Source: Paraburkholderia heleia NBRC 101817 (GTDB lineage Bacteria; Pseudomonadota; Gammaproteobacteria; Burkholderiales; Burkholderiaceae). From it: a stretch of DNA of 54,102 bases. Positions 44,334-53,823 of this stretch are shown here, in pieces. Location of the stretch: positions 1 to 54,102 of the forward strand of contig NZ_BBJH01000056.1 of the NCBI RefSeq assembly GCF_000739775.1, in the 5' to 3' direction. A program made the position numbers and the translations under genes. Below the pieces are notes generated by a model. It ran no database searches and was not told the origin of the DNA. It saw only the letters and a list, made by a program, of their open reading frames with translations. How positions within the stretch are numbered: position 1 is the first letter of the stretch; each line of letters starts with the position of its first letter.

Positions 44334-44987
44334 TTATGCCGATTGGGTCGGCAGTTCGGCGAGGATCGTCGACGAGGCGGACACCTTCTCGCCGATCGAC
44401 ACGCGCGGGCGGCTGCCCACGGGCAGGTAGACGTCGACGCGCGAGCCGAAGCGGATGAAGCCGTAGCGCTGGCCGCGCGAAAGCGGCTCGCCGGCGCGCA
44501 CGTAGCAGAGAATGCGGCGCGCGATGAGGCCCGCGATCTGCACCGAGGTGACGGTCGTGCCGTCGGCCATCGTCAGGACCACGGCATTGCGCTCGTTCTC
44601 GGTCGAAGCCTTGTCGATGGCGGCGTTCAGGTACGCGCCCGGGAAGTACTCGACCTTGGCGACGGCGCCGTCCACGGGCGAGCGTTGCGAGTGCACGTTG
44701 AAGACGTTCATGAACACGCTGATCTTGAGCGCTTCACGGTTGGCATACGGGTCGTGCGCGGTTTCCACGGCGACGATGCGGCCGTCCGCCGGGCACAGCA
44801 CGGCGTTGGCCTGGCTCGGGATCGGGCGCGGCGGATCGCGGAAAAACTGCACGACGAAGATCAGGATCAGCCAGAAGGGCCATGCGAGTCCGAAGCCTGC
44901 GACCGCATGGATCAAGAGCGCCACGACGGCCGCAATGGCGATGAACGGCCAGCCTTCGCGCGCGATGATCGGATGGGGGTAATTCAT
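44334..44987 (-). CDS. psd: Phosphatidylserine decarboxylase (short PSD-A type)
   Basis: 217 residues. Features: a hydrophobic N-terminus (about 14-48), the VLCPADGRIV segment with the catalytic-site Asp (63-72), FMNVFNVHSQRSP (92-104) and the autocleavage site Gly181-Ser182 in RFGSRVDVYLP, whose Ser becomes the pyruvoyl cofactor. It converts phosphatidylserine to phosphatidylethanolamine. The short form without the LGST motif is usual in Burkholderia. Confidence 0.95.
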   Translation of the reverse strand: MNYPHPIIAREGWPFIAIAAVVALLIHAVAGFGLAWPFWLILIFVVQFFRDPPRPIPSQANAVLCPADGRIVAVETAHDPYANREALKISVFMNVFNVHSQRSPVDGAVAKVEYFPGAYLNAAIDKASTENERNAVVLTMADGTTVTSVQIAGLIARRILCYVRAGEPLSRGQRYGFIRFGSRVDVYLPVGSRPRVSIGEKVSASSTILAELPTQSA

Positions 44988-45025
44988 GATGGCTTCGCTG
45001 TTATTCTAAAAAACCGTAGGATAGC

Positions 45026-45064
45026 AAAAGCCGCCCAGGGTTCATCCCACCTGGGCGGCTTTTT
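45026..45064. terminator. Hairpin between ilvC and psd
   Basis: A 14-bp perfect stem (45026-45039 with 45050-45063), 10-base loop, with four T residues at its foot on the minus strand and five on the plus strand. It lies 74 bases after the ilvC stop and probably terminates the ilv transcript ahead of psd. Confidence 0.8.
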
Positions 45065-45137
45065 CGGGTCCGACTCAGCATCAAGCTGACGCGCGCCTGC
45101 ACAAAGACACGCGCACCATCCGCCTGAGACCGCCAGA

Positions 45138-46154
<1,017 letters not shown>

Positions 46155-46208
46155 GTTGGTTCCTTGGCGAGAGTCTGGTGAATTTCGGTACTGCTATTCG
46201 CTTTTGCT

Positions 46209-46256
46209 GCACCGGATGCGTTCTCTAAGGATACGCATCCGGCCAGGTTCCGGTGC
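46209..46256 (-). promoter_or_regulatory. Alternative hairpins between ilvN and ilvC
   Basis: A perfect 10-bp stem (46212-46221 with 46233-46242, 11-base loop) shares bases with a second possible stem (46209-46215 with 46250-46256, 7 bp). They cannot form fully at the same time. No T run follows on the minus strand. This may be an RNA-processing site, a partial terminator or a switch. Confidence 0.45.
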
Positions 46257-46275
46257 AAGATCGACTGTGGTCGGG

Positions 46276-46767
46276 TCACACCTTCAGAATGCGCTCTCCG
46301 CGCCCAATGCCCGAGCCACCCGTACGGACGGTTTCGAGAATCGCGGCCGCATCGATCGCTTCGATGAACGCGTCGAGCTTGTCGCTCGCGCCCGTCAGTT
46401 CGATCGTGTAGGTCTTTTCGGTGACGTCGATGATGCGGCCGCGGAAAATATCCGCCATCCGCTTCATCTCCTCACGTTCCTTGCCGACCGCCCTTACCTT
46501 GATCAGCATCAGCTCGCGCTCGATATGGGCGCCCTCGGTAAGGTCGACCACTTTCACCACCTCGATCAGGCGGTTCAGATGCTTCGTGATCTGTTCGATC
46601 ACGTCGTCCGAGCCAATGGAAACGATGGTCATGCGCGACAGCGAACGGTCTTCGGTCGGCGCCACCGTCAAGGTTTCAATGTTGTAGCCGCGTGCGGAGA
46701 AGAGGCCGACCACGCGCGAAAGCGCGCCCGGCTCGTTTTCCAGCAGAACGGAAATAATGTGTCTCAT
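46276..46767 (-). CDS. ilvN: Acetolactate synthase small (regulatory) subunit
   Basis: 163 residues. The N-terminal ACT domain (HIISVLLENEPGALSRVVGLFSARGYNIETL in outline) binds valine for feedback inhibition; the second ACT-like half (VRAVGKEREEMKRMADIFRGRI) completes the IlvN/IlvH fold. The start at 46767 is set by the family N-terminus MRHIISVLLEN. It lies 128 bases downstream of ilvB. Also called ilvH in this genus. Confidence 0.96.
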   Translation of the reverse strand: MRHIISVLLENEPGALSRVVGLFSARGYNIETLTVAPTEDRSLSRMTIVSIGSDDVIEQITKHLNRLIEVVKVVDLTEGAHIERELMLIKVRAVGKEREEMKRMADIFRGRIIDVTEKTYTIELTGASDKLDAFIEAIDAAAILETVRTGGSGIGRGERILKV

Positions 46768-46895
46768 GATGTGATCCGCGATTTGTCCAGCGACGTTTGT
46801 CAGATGCCGGTGGCTGCCGCCCTTCCCCGCGAACCCGCGCGTCCTTTTTGTGGACGCGCGCCGCGCGAGGTCGAAGCGGCGCCGTGCCAATACCG

Positions 46896-48674
46896 TTACA
46901 GGTCTTCCGAGCCGAGCAGCATCTCGGTGATGCCCTTGCCGGCCTGTACCATCGGCCAGACGTTTTCGGAAGGGTCGGTCTGGAAATCGAGGAACACCGT
47001 GCGGTCCTTCAGACGCAGCGCTTCCTTGAGCGCCGGCTCGACGTCCGCGGTCTTTTCGATCCGCATGCCGACGTGGCCGTACGCTTCGGCGAGCTTCACG
47101 AAGTCGGGCAGCGCATCCATATAGGAATGCGAATAGCGCTTGCTGTATTCGATCTGCTGCCACTGGCGGACCATGCCGAGGTAGCGGTTATTGAGCGAGA
47201 TGATCTTCACGGGCGTGTCGTACTGCTTGCAGGTCGACAGCTCCTGAATGCACATCTGGATCGAGCCTTCGCCCGTGATGCACAGCACGTCGTCGTCGGG
47301 GTGCGCCATCTTCACGCCCATCGCCGCCGGCAGGCCGAAGCCCATGGTGCCGAGGCCTCCGGAGTTGATCCAGCGGCGCGGCTGGTTGAAGCGGTAGAAC
47401 TGCGCGGCCCACATCTGGTGCTGGCCCACGTCCGAGCACACGAACGCATTGCCGCCCGTGAGCTCCCACGCCTTCTCCACCACGTACTGCGGCTTGATGA
47501 TCTCGCTCGAGCGGTCGAACTTCAGGCAGTTCTTCTCGCGCCAGCCTTCGATGTCCTTCCACCAGTCGGCGAGCGCGGCCGTATCCGGGCCGTGTTCGGC
47601 ATGCTGAAGCTGCTCGATGAGCTCCTTGAGCACTTCCTTCACGTCGCCGACGATGGGGATATCGACCTTCACGCGCTTCGAAATCGACGACGGGTCGATG
47701 TCGATGTGAATGATCTTGCGCGGGCGCGAGGCGAAGTGCGCGGGGTCGCCGATCACACGGTCGTCGAAGCGCGCGCCGATCGCGATCAGCACGTCGCAGT
47801 GCTGCATCGCCATGTTGGCTTCGTAGGTGCCGTGCATGCCGAGCATGCCGAGGAACTTGCGGTCGCTCGCGCGGTAGCCGCCCAGACCCATCAGCGTGTT
47901 CGTGACCGGGTAGCCGAGCAGGTCCGCAAACTGGTTCAGTTCGCGCGACGCATCCGCGAGGATGATGCCGCCGCCGGTATAGATATACGGACGCTTCGCC
48001 GAGAGGAGCAGCGACACCGCCTTGCGGATCTGCCCCGAGTGGCCCTTGGTGACCGGGTTGTACGAACGCAGCGCGACGTTCCTGATCGGTTCATACGCGC
48101 ACGGCGTCTTCGACACGTCCTTCGGAATGTCGATCAGCACAGGGCCGGGACGGCCGGTGCGCGCAATGTAGAAAGCTTTTTTGACGGTGGCGGCGAGATC
48201 GCGCACGTCCTTCACGAGGAAGTTGTGTTTCACGCAGGGACGCGTGATGCCGACCGTATCGCACTCCTGGAAGGCGTCCTGACCAATCGCGGCGGTAGGC
48301 ACCTGGCCGCTGATGATCACCATCGGGATCGAATCCATATAGGCCGTCGCGATGCCCGTCACCGCATTGGTGACGCCAGGTCCCGAGGTCACGAGGCACA
48401 CGCCGACGTTGCCGGTCGAACGCGCATAGGCGTCCGCCGCATGCACGGCGGCCTGTTCGTGACGCACGAGAACGTGCTGGATCTTGTCCTGCTTGTACAG
48501 CTCGTCGTAGATGTAAAGCACCGAGCCGCCGGGATAGCCCCAGATGAATTCGACCTGTTCGTCGGCGAGCGCCTTCATCAGCACAGTTCCGCCAATGGAC
48601 GTAGCAGCTTGAGGGTCAGATTCTTGCGAGGGGGGAACCGACGTGGAGAATTCCGCGCTGGGCATGTTCATCAT
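46896..48674 (-). CDS. ilvB: Acetolactate synthase large (catalytic) subunit
   Basis: 592 residues, thiamine-diphosphate enzyme. Domains: PYR (GYPGGSVLYIYDEL, RHEQAAVHAADAYARSTG with the catalytic Glu), central FAD-binding domain (LLGYPVTNTLMGLGGY, ARFDDRVIGDP) and PP domain (INSGGLGTMGFGLPAAMG, GEGSIQMCIQEL to NNRYLGMVRQW with the ThDP/Mg site). In the ThDP motif the usual GDGS reads GEGS. It makes 2-acetolactate or 2-aceto-2-hydroxybutyrate. ATGs at 48674, 48671 and 48665 are all possible starts; AAGG lies just upstream. Confidence 0.96.
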   Translation of the reverse strand: MMNMPSAEFSTSVPPSQESDPQAATSIGGTVLMKALADEQVEFIWGYPGGSVLYIYDELYKQDKIQHVLVRHEQAAVHAADAYARSTGNVGVCLVTSGPGVTNAVTGIATAYMDSIPMVIISGQVPTAAIGQDAFQECDTVGITRPCVKHNFLVKDVRDLAATVKKAFYIARTGRPGPVLIDIPKDVSKTPCAYEPIRNVALRSYNPVTKGHSGQIRKAVSLLLSAKRPYIYTGGGIILADASRELNQFADLLGYPVTNTLMGLGGYRASDRKFLGMLGMHGTYEANMAMQHCDVLIAIGARFDDRVIGDPAHFASRPRKIIHIDIDPSSISKRVKVDIPIVGDVKEVLKELIEQLQHAEHGPDTAALADWWKDIEGWREKNCLKFDRSSEIIKPQYVVEKAWELTGGNAFVCSDVGQHQMWAAQFYRFNQPRRWINSGGLGTMGFGLPAAMGVKMAHPDDDVLCITGEGSIQMCIQELSTCKQYDTPVKIISLNNRYLGMVRQWQQIEYSKRYSHSYMDALPDFVKLAEAYGHVGMRIEKTADVEPALKEALRLKDRTVFLDFQTDPSENVWPMVQAGKGITEMLLGSEDL

Positions 48675-48772
48675 TCACCTTTCGAATTTTCGGCAAAAAA
48701 TTGATCGGGTGCTCTCTGCCGGGCTTGTGGCTCGGGTTCAAGCGGCGCGTCCAGTTGACAGATGAGCTTCAT
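48671..48772 (-). CDS. Candidate upstream ORF overlapping the ilvB start
   Basis: A 33-codon ORF (starts MKLICQLDAPLEPEPQ, ends ENSKGE) whose TGA overlaps the first ilvB ATG as ATGATG. It is poor in branched-chain residues (three Leu, one Ile, no Val), so it does not look like an attenuation peptide, but translational coupling is possible. No Shine-Dalgarno sequence is evident before its ATG. It may be chance. Confidence 0.25.
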   Translation of the reverse strand: MKLICQLDAPLEPEPQARQRAPDQFFAENSKGE

Positions 48773-49069
48773 GGGCCGCATCTGAATTGAGACAGGTCAC
48801 TTATGTTGCGAACCGTCGAAGATAGCGGCTCGATGCCTTTCGGTCAAGCAAATATTGAGAAAGCGGGCACGGGCGTTGCGCCAGCGCGCACGCCTCGCGG
48901 CACCGGCCACGGGCCGGCAGGACAGCCACCAGGGTCGGCGCATTCATGATGCGAAGCATTCTCACGGCCTTCCCGCTACCCTGCCGGCGCAAAAATTTGC
49001 TAGCATCCGCGAGTTTTACGACATTTTTCGAACGATTACGCGTACGCTGGCGGCGGCGCCCTGCAACGG
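48675..49069. other. Divergent ilvB / sigma-factor intergenic region
   Basis: 395 bases. Apart from the small ORF next to ilvB it holds no gene. It must contain the ilvB promoter (minus) and the promoter of the sigma-factor operon (plus). It is less GC-rich around 48980-49040 (runs AAAAATTT, GTTTTAC, CATTTTTC), as expected of a promoter region, but I could not pick a convincing -35/-10 pair. Confidence 0.6.
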
Positions 49070-49633
49070 ATGGCATCAGACAAGGAACTCGCCGACTTTC
49101 TGGCGGGCGTCGAAAGACGCGCGTTCAAGCAGACGGTCTACGCCGTAAGGGACGACGACGCCTCGCTCGACATCGTGCAGGACGCGATGATCAAGCTCGC
49201 GGAAAAATACGGAGACCGCCCGGCCGCAGAACTTCCCCTGCTCTTCCAGCGTATTTTGCAAAATACGATGCACGACTATTTTCGTCGGCAGAAAGTACGC
49301 AATACGTGGGTGAGCCTGTTTTCGTCACTCGGCAACGCCGAAGACGAGGATTTCGACCCCCTCGAGACCTTCGAGGCCGAGCAGGGCACGGCCGGCGCCG
49401 AGAGCAGCGAGCAGCAGATCGAGCGAGCCCAGGTGCTCCAGATGATCGACGACGAGATCCAGAAATTACCGGCACGTCAACGGGAGGCGTTTCTGATGCG
49501 TTACTGGGAGGATATGGATGTCGCCGAGACTGCCGCCGCAATGGGCTGCTCCGAAGGCAGCGTGAAAACGCACTGCTCGCGGGCCACCCACACGCTGGCT
49601 CAAGCGCTCAAGGCCAAAGGAATCACCCTATGA
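49070..49633 (+). CDS. ECF-like RNA polymerase sigma factor
   Basis: 187 residues, sigma-70 regions 2 and 4 only. Region 2: AFKQTVYAVRDDDASLDIVQDAMIKLAEKYG and LFQRILQNTMHDYFRRQKVR (about 18-78). A linker rich in Glu/Asp (about 85-115) follows, then region 4 with LPARQREAFLMRYWEDMDVAETAAAMGCSEGSVKTHCSRA in outline (about 132-172). The ATG at 49070 has no clear ribosome site. Its stop overlaps the start of a DUF3619 membrane protein (ATGA), the usual place for an anti-sigma factor. Target promoters unknown. Confidence 0.9.
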   Translation: MASDKELADFLAGVERRAFKQTVYAVRDDDASLDIVQDAMIKLAEKYGDRPAAELPLLFQRILQNTMHDYFRRQKVRNTWVSLFSSLGNAEDEDFDPLETFEAEQGTAGAESSEQQIERAQVLQMIDDEIQKLPARQREAFLMRYWEDMDVAETAAAMGCSEGSVKTHCSRATHTLAQALKAKGITL

Positions 49634-50058
49634 GCTCCGCCCTCGAAAATAAAGAACTAGCGTTCGTGCGGGAAATGCGTCGTGCGCTCGACGAGAGCGC
49701 CGCCAACCTTCCCACTGCCACCACCGCCCGACTCGCCGCCGCACGCAAGACCGCACTCGCCCACAAAAAGGCCGAAGTCGTGCTCGTGCGCGCCCCGGCG
49801 CTCGCCGCAGCCGGTGTCGGCAGTCTGTCCGGCGTGCCCACGCACCCGCCCGCGCGGCGCCGTTCGGCGCTCGCGCGCTTCGCGCTCGCCTGGCCGCTCG
49901 CGGCCCTCGTGGCGGGCCTCTTTGCCATCGCGTATTTCGAAGATCAGCAACGCACCGCTGAACTCGCCGATATCGACGCGGCCATGCTGAGCGACGACCT
50001 GCCGCTCACGGCCTATCTCGATCACGGGTTCAACGCGTATCTGACGCGCGCGCACTAA
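49630..50058 (+). CDS. DUF3619 membrane protein, possible anti-sigma factor
   Basis: 142 residues. A cytoplasmic N-terminal part of about 78 residues (helical, Ala/Lys-rich: LAFVREMRRALDESAANLP) precedes one membrane helix (about 79-101, ARFALAWPLAALVAGLFAIAYF) and a short outer segment (LPLTAYLDHGFNAYL). This topology and the ATGA overlap with the sigma-factor gene fit a membrane-bound anti-sigma, but no ZAS or other known anti-sigma motif is visible. Family of unknown function in betaproteobacteria. Confidence 0.8.
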   Translation: MSSALENKELAFVREMRRALDESAANLPTATTARLAAARKTALAHKKAEVVLVRAPALAAAGVGSLSGVPTHPPARRRSALARFALAWPLAALVAGLFAIAYFEDQQRTAELADIDAAMLSDDLPLTAYLDHGFNAYLTRAH

Positions 50059-50085
50059 GGAAAATCTGAGCAGGAGACTGACGGG

Positions 50086-50913
50086 GTGAGTTACAAGCGC
50101 GGCTTGGCCGTTGTCATTGGATCTGTGGTCGCGGCAGTCGTGTCGTATGTGGCGACCTACCCGCGCTTTCATCCCGAGCCCACCGGCGAAAACACCGCCG
50201 GCGCGCCCGCCCAGGCGAAAGCGCCGGCAGTCGATAATCCGGTCACGACCCCGTTCGCGCCGCTGCCCGGTCGGTCCAACCCGCTCGCCTGGGCGCATTT
50301 GAGCGACGCGCAGCACGCCGCGCTCGCGCCGTTCGCCGGCGAATGGGATCGCTTCAGCGACGAGCGCAAGCGAAAATGGCTGAAGATCGCCGCACGTTAC
50401 CCCAAAATGTCGCCCGAAGCACAAAAGCGCCTGCATGAACGCATGGCGGAATGGGTCGGTATGACGCCGGAGCAACGGCGTGTCGCACGCGAAAACTACC
50501 AGGTTTCCAAGGATTTGCCGGCACAGGCGCGCCAGCGCGCCTGGAAGGCTTACCAGCAGCTCCCCGAAGAGCAGAAAGAACGCCTTGCCGCAAGCGAGCA
50601 CAAGCGCCGGCCCACCGTCGTGAGCGCCCCGCCGAGCGGCAACAAGAGCGAGATTCGCGATATCCAGCGCCTCGTCAACGAGCGCGATCGCCACGGCCTG
50701 CCGCACGCGCCCGCGGGCGTCACCGGAGCGTCGGGCGCGGCCGGCGCGAGCAGCACGGGCTCGGGTCTCGCGCCCGCAGCGCCCGGCGCTCCGGGCGAGC
50801 CGGCGGTGGCTTCGTCGTTTGCGGCGGGCATTCCCGCCGCCGGCAGCTTCGTGCCGGCCACGCCCATCCCCGTCTCGCCCGCCGAAGCACCTGCGGCGTT
50901 CAAGGGCTCCTGA
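50086..50913 (+). CDS. DUF3106 domain protein, membrane-anchored
   Basis: 275 residues. An N-terminal membrane helix (about 7-24) is followed by a Pro/Ala linker. The DUF3106 core lies at about 60-165, a repeat of Trp- and Met-containing helices: LAPFAGEWDRFSDERKRKWL, RYPKMSPEAQKRLHERMAEWVGM and LPEEQKERLAA. The C-terminal 90 residues are Gly/Ala/Ser/Pro-rich and likely disordered. The GTG start at 50086 is supported by AGGAG 10 bases upstream. It resembles CpxP/Spy-like helical periplasmic proteins in pattern only. Third gene of the sigma operon, 27 bases after DUF3619. Confidence 0.83.
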   Translation: MSYKRGLAVVIGSVVAAVVSYVATYPRFHPEPTGENTAGAPAQAKAPAVDNPVTTPFAPLPGRSNPLAWAHLSDAQHAALAPFAGEWDRFSDERKRKWLKIAARYPKMSPEAQKRLHERMAEWVGMTPEQRRVARENYQVSKDLPAQARQRAWKAYQQLPEEQKERLAASEHKRRPTVVSAPPSGNKSEIRDIQRLVNERDRHGLPHAPAGVTGASGAAGASSTGSGLAPAAPGAPGEPAVASSFAAGIPAAGSFVPATPIPVSPAEAPAAFKGS

Positions 50914-51016
50914 AGCCTCCGCGAGGCACGCGCGGCATTCTCATCGCGGCGCCGCCGCACCCGCGTGAGCCCCGCCGCGGCGTTGCGGTTATTTCGCCGC
51001 GCGCGTATTCGAGGTT

Positions 51017-51595
51017 ATGCTTTGGACGTCTCGTCCCCGAACTGACGCCATCGTGTCCGAAAGCGCCCAAGCCTTGCCGTCCGCCGCCTGCTTCCCGGTT
51101 GAACCCGCGCCCGTTTCGATTCGCCGCCGCCTCGCGGCGTTCGTCTACGAGAGCGTGCTGCTTTTCGGCGTCGTCTTCGCCGCGGGGCTCGCGTTCAGCC
51201 TCGTCCTGCAGCAGCGCAATGGCTACACGCATCACAACGCGATGGCGGCCTGGATCATCTTCGTGGCAGGCGCGTACTTCGTCGGCTTCTGGCACAAGGG
51301 CGGGCAAACGCTGCCGCTGAAGACCTGGCGCCTGCGTGTCGTCGGGCCGGACGGCGAGCCGCCCACGCTCGCGCGAGCGACACTGCGCTACCTCGCCGCG
51401 TGGCTCTGGTTCCTGCCGCCGCTCGTGCTGCATCCACTGCTCGATCTTTCGATTCCGCACACGCTTGCGCTCGTTGCCTTCTGGTTCGTGATCTGGGCCG
51501 CCAGCGCCCGCTTCGCCCACGGCAGGCAGTTCCTTCACGACCGCATTGCGGGCACGCGCATTGTCGCAATCGCACGACAGAGCACGACGGCCTAG
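51017..51595 (+). CDS. RDD-family membrane protein
   Basis: 192 residues. The RDD pattern is visible: RRRLAAFVYESVLLFGVVF (Arg then a replaced Asp), HKGGQTLPLKTWRLRVV (conserved GQTLG-type loop) and FLHDRIAGTRIV at the C-terminus (Asp of HDR). About four membrane helices. RDD proteins are of varied or unknown function, some acting in ion transport. The start is uncertain: ATG 51017 (GAGG two bases upstream) or GTG 51053. It lies 103 bases after the DUF3106 gene. Confidence 0.83.
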   Translation: MLWTSRPRTDAIVSESAQALPSAACFPVEPAPVSIRRRLAAFVYESVLLFGVVFAAGLAFSLVLQQRNGYTHHNAMAAWIIFVAGAYFVGFWHKGGQTLPLKTWRLRVVGPDGEPPTLARATLRYLAAWLWFLPPLVLHPLLDLSIPHTLALVAFWFVIWAASARFAHGRQFLHDRIAGTRIVAIARQSTTA

Positions 51596-51738
51596 CAGCC
51601 GCACTGCATCCGCCGCCGCACCGGAAAGCCGTTTGCGCGGCACAACCTGGGACTGCGTAACGAGACCTTCTCGTGACTGTCATGTTGCCGTCACGCCGGC
51701 ATGGCGCAATGCGCGTATTACAACCTGCCGCGCGCGCC

Positions 51739-52698
51739 ATGGCCCAAAAGACGTCAGCGACCACCCTGTTCCGGCAGACCACCGGACGAGGCACCGACTC
51801 CGCCACGTTCCACCCGTCCCCCGGCGAGGCCGCCTTTCCCGTCCCGCCCCTGCCGCCCTCGCCGATCGACGACGCCCCCACCCGCGGCTCCCACGACGAC
51901 GATCACCCCGACCCCATCCGCTACCGCACGATCTGGCTCTCCGATATCCATCTCGGCACGGGCGGCTGCCAGGCCTCGTATCTGCTCGATTTTCTGCGCC
52001 ACAACGAGTCGGAGTATCTGTATCTCGTGGGCGACATCATCGACGGCTGGCAGCTGAAGAAGGGCTGGTACTGGCCGCAGGCGCACAACGACGTCGTGCA
52101 AAAAGTGATGCGCAAGGCGCGCAAGGGCACCCAGGTCGTCTACATTCCGGGCAACCACGACGAGAGCGCGCGACAGTTCTGCAATCTCGCGTTCGGTGAC
52201 ATCCACGTGCGCGAGGAAGCCTTTCACACGACGCTCACCGGCAAACGCCTGTGGGTCGTGCACGGCGACCTGTTCGACGGCGTGATCCAGCACGCCAGGT
52301 GGCTCGCCTATCTCGGCGATTCGGCCTACACACTGATCCTCCTGCTCAACCGGTGGTTCAACCGCGTGCGCGCGAAGCTCGGCTTCCAGTACTGGTCGCT
52401 CTCGCAGTACCTCAAGCATCAGGTCAAGAATGCGGTGAACTTCATCTCCTCGTTCGAGCGCGTGATGACTGACGAAGCGCGCCGCCGCGGCTGCGACGGC
52501 GTGGTCTGCGGCCACATCCACAAGGCCGAGATCCGCGACATCGACGGCATCCTGTACTGCAACGACGGCGACTGGGTGGAGAGCCTTTCCGCGCTCGTCG
52601 AGACCTTCGAGGGCGAGTTGCGCATCGTCTACTGGACCGTGAAGCGCGCGCCGCAAACGCAGGTCTCGACGCGCAAAGCGCGTGTGAGCGCCGCCTGA
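51739..52698 (+). CDS. LpxH-like metallophosphoesterase (UDP-2,3-diacylglucosamine diphosphatase family)
   Basis: 319 residues. Two-metal phosphoesterase motifs: SDIHLG (68-73), GDIIDGW (98-104), GNHDE (138-142), VVHGDLFDG and CGHIHKAEI. An N-terminal Pro/Asp-rich extension of about 60 residues comes before the core, unlike E. coli LpxH (240 residues). The QHARWLAYLGDSAYTLILLLNRWFN-type insert fits the COG2908 branch, which includes LpxH relatives of unsettled substrate. It pairs with the following glycosyltransferase. ATG 51739 is preferred by homology to the N-terminus; GTG 51673 or ATG 51682 would be longer. Confidence 0.82.
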   Translation: MAQKTSATTLFRQTTGRGTDSATFHPSPGEAAFPVPPLPPSPIDDAPTRGSHDDDHPDPIRYRTIWLSDIHLGTGGCQASYLLDFLRHNESEYLYLVGDIIDGWQLKKGWYWPQAHNDVVQKVMRKARKGTQVVYIPGNHDESARQFCNLAFGDIHVREEAFHTTLTGKRLWVVHGDLFDGVIQHARWLAYLGDSAYTLILLLNRWFNRVRAKLGFQYWSLSQYLKHQVKNAVNFISSFERVMTDEARRRGCDGVVCGHIHKAEIRDIDGILYCNDGDWVESLSALVETFEGELRIVYWTVKRAPQTQVSTRKARVSAA

Positions 52699-52777
52699 GT
52701 GCCAACCCATACCGCCACGCAGCAGCCATAACCGCCGCAATAACCGCACTACGGAACGACAAGAGGGCCGACGACCG

Positions 52778-53809
52778 ATGAAAGTAATGATCGTGACCGA
52801 TGCATGGGAGCCGCAGGTGAACGGCGTGGTTCGAACGCTGAAGAACACGACGCGCGAACTCATCGCGCTCGGGCATCAGGTCGAACTGCTCACGCCGCTG
52901 GAGTTCCGCACGATACCGTGCCCCACGTACCCGGAAATCAAGCTCTCGCTGTTTCCGAAGCGCCATCTGCAGGAACGCATCCGCGCGTTCGGGCCCGATG
53001 CGATCCACATCGCAACCGAAGGTCCGCTCGGACTCGCCGCGCGCCGCTATGCGATCGACCACGACCTGCCGTTCACGACCGCTTATCACACGCGCTTTCC
53101 CGAGTACGTGCAGGCGCGCTTCGGCATTCCGCTGTCGGCGACGTACCGCTTCCTGCGCTGGTTCCACAAGCCTTCGCTCGCGGTGATGGCGCCCACGCCC
53201 GTCGTCAAGACCGACCTCGAGAAGTTCGGCTTCACGAACGTCGTGCTGTGGACGCGCGGCGTAGACCTCGACATCTTCCGGCCGATGCAATCCAAGGCAC
53301 TCAACACGGCGCGTCCCATCTTCCTGTATGTGGGCCGCGTGGCCGTGGAGAAGAACGTCGAGGCCTTTCTCAAGCTCGATCTGCCCGGCTCGAAATGGGT
53401 CTGCGGCGAAGGCCCGGCACTCGCCGAGTTGAAGTCGCGCTATCCCCTGGCGAATTACCTGGGTGTCCTGAGCCAACCCGAGCTCGCGAAGGTCTACGCC
53501 GCCGCCGACGTATTCGTGTTCCCGAGCCGCACCGACACCTTCGGTCTCGTGCTGCTCGAAGCGCTCGCATGCGGCACGCCGGTGGCCGCCTACCCGGTGA
53601 CGGGCCCGATCGACGTGCTGGGCACGGGCGGCGCGGGCTCGATGAACGAAGACCTGCGCGAGGCGTGCCTCGAAGCGTTGAAGATCGACCGTGCCGAGGC
53701 GCGCGCCTGGGCCGAGCGTTTCTCGTGGCGCGCTGCCTCCGAGCAATTCGCGGCGCATCTGAAGCCGCGCTCGCGCGCGACGATGGAGCCTTCCAGCGCC
53801 GCCGCCTGA
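52778..53809 (+). CDS. Family 4 glycosyltransferase
   Basis: 343 residues, GT-B fold. The N-terminal domain begins MKVMIVTDAWEPQVNGVVRTL; the C-terminal domain has the sugar-nucleotide motif RPIFLYVGRVAVEKN and the FPSRTDTFGLVLLEALACGTPV segment with the catalytic Glu pair (EX7E). The family includes MgtA-, PimB- and sulfoquinovosyl-DAG-type enzymes that glycosylate membrane lipids. Linked to an LpxH-like phosphoesterase 79 bases upstream, which suggests work on a glycolipid; the actual substrate is unknown. GAGGG lies 12 bases before the ATG. Confidence 0.88.
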   Translation: MKVMIVTDAWEPQVNGVVRTLKNTTRELIALGHQVELLTPLEFRTIPCPTYPEIKLSLFPKRHLQERIRAFGPDAIHIATEGPLGLAARRYAIDHDLPFTTAYHTRFPEYVQARFGIPLSATYRFLRWFHKPSLAVMAPTPVVKTDLEKFGFTNVVLWTRGVDLDIFRPMQSKALNTARPIFLYVGRVAVEKNVEAFLKLDLPGSKWVCGEGPALAELKSRYPLANYLGVLSQPELAKVYAAADVFVFPSRTDTFGLVLLEALACGTPVAAYPVTGPIDVLGTGGAGSMNEDLREACLEALKIDRAEARAWAERFSWRAASEQFAAHLKPRSRATMEPSSAAA

Positions 53810-53823
53810 GTGCGAGGCCGGCC

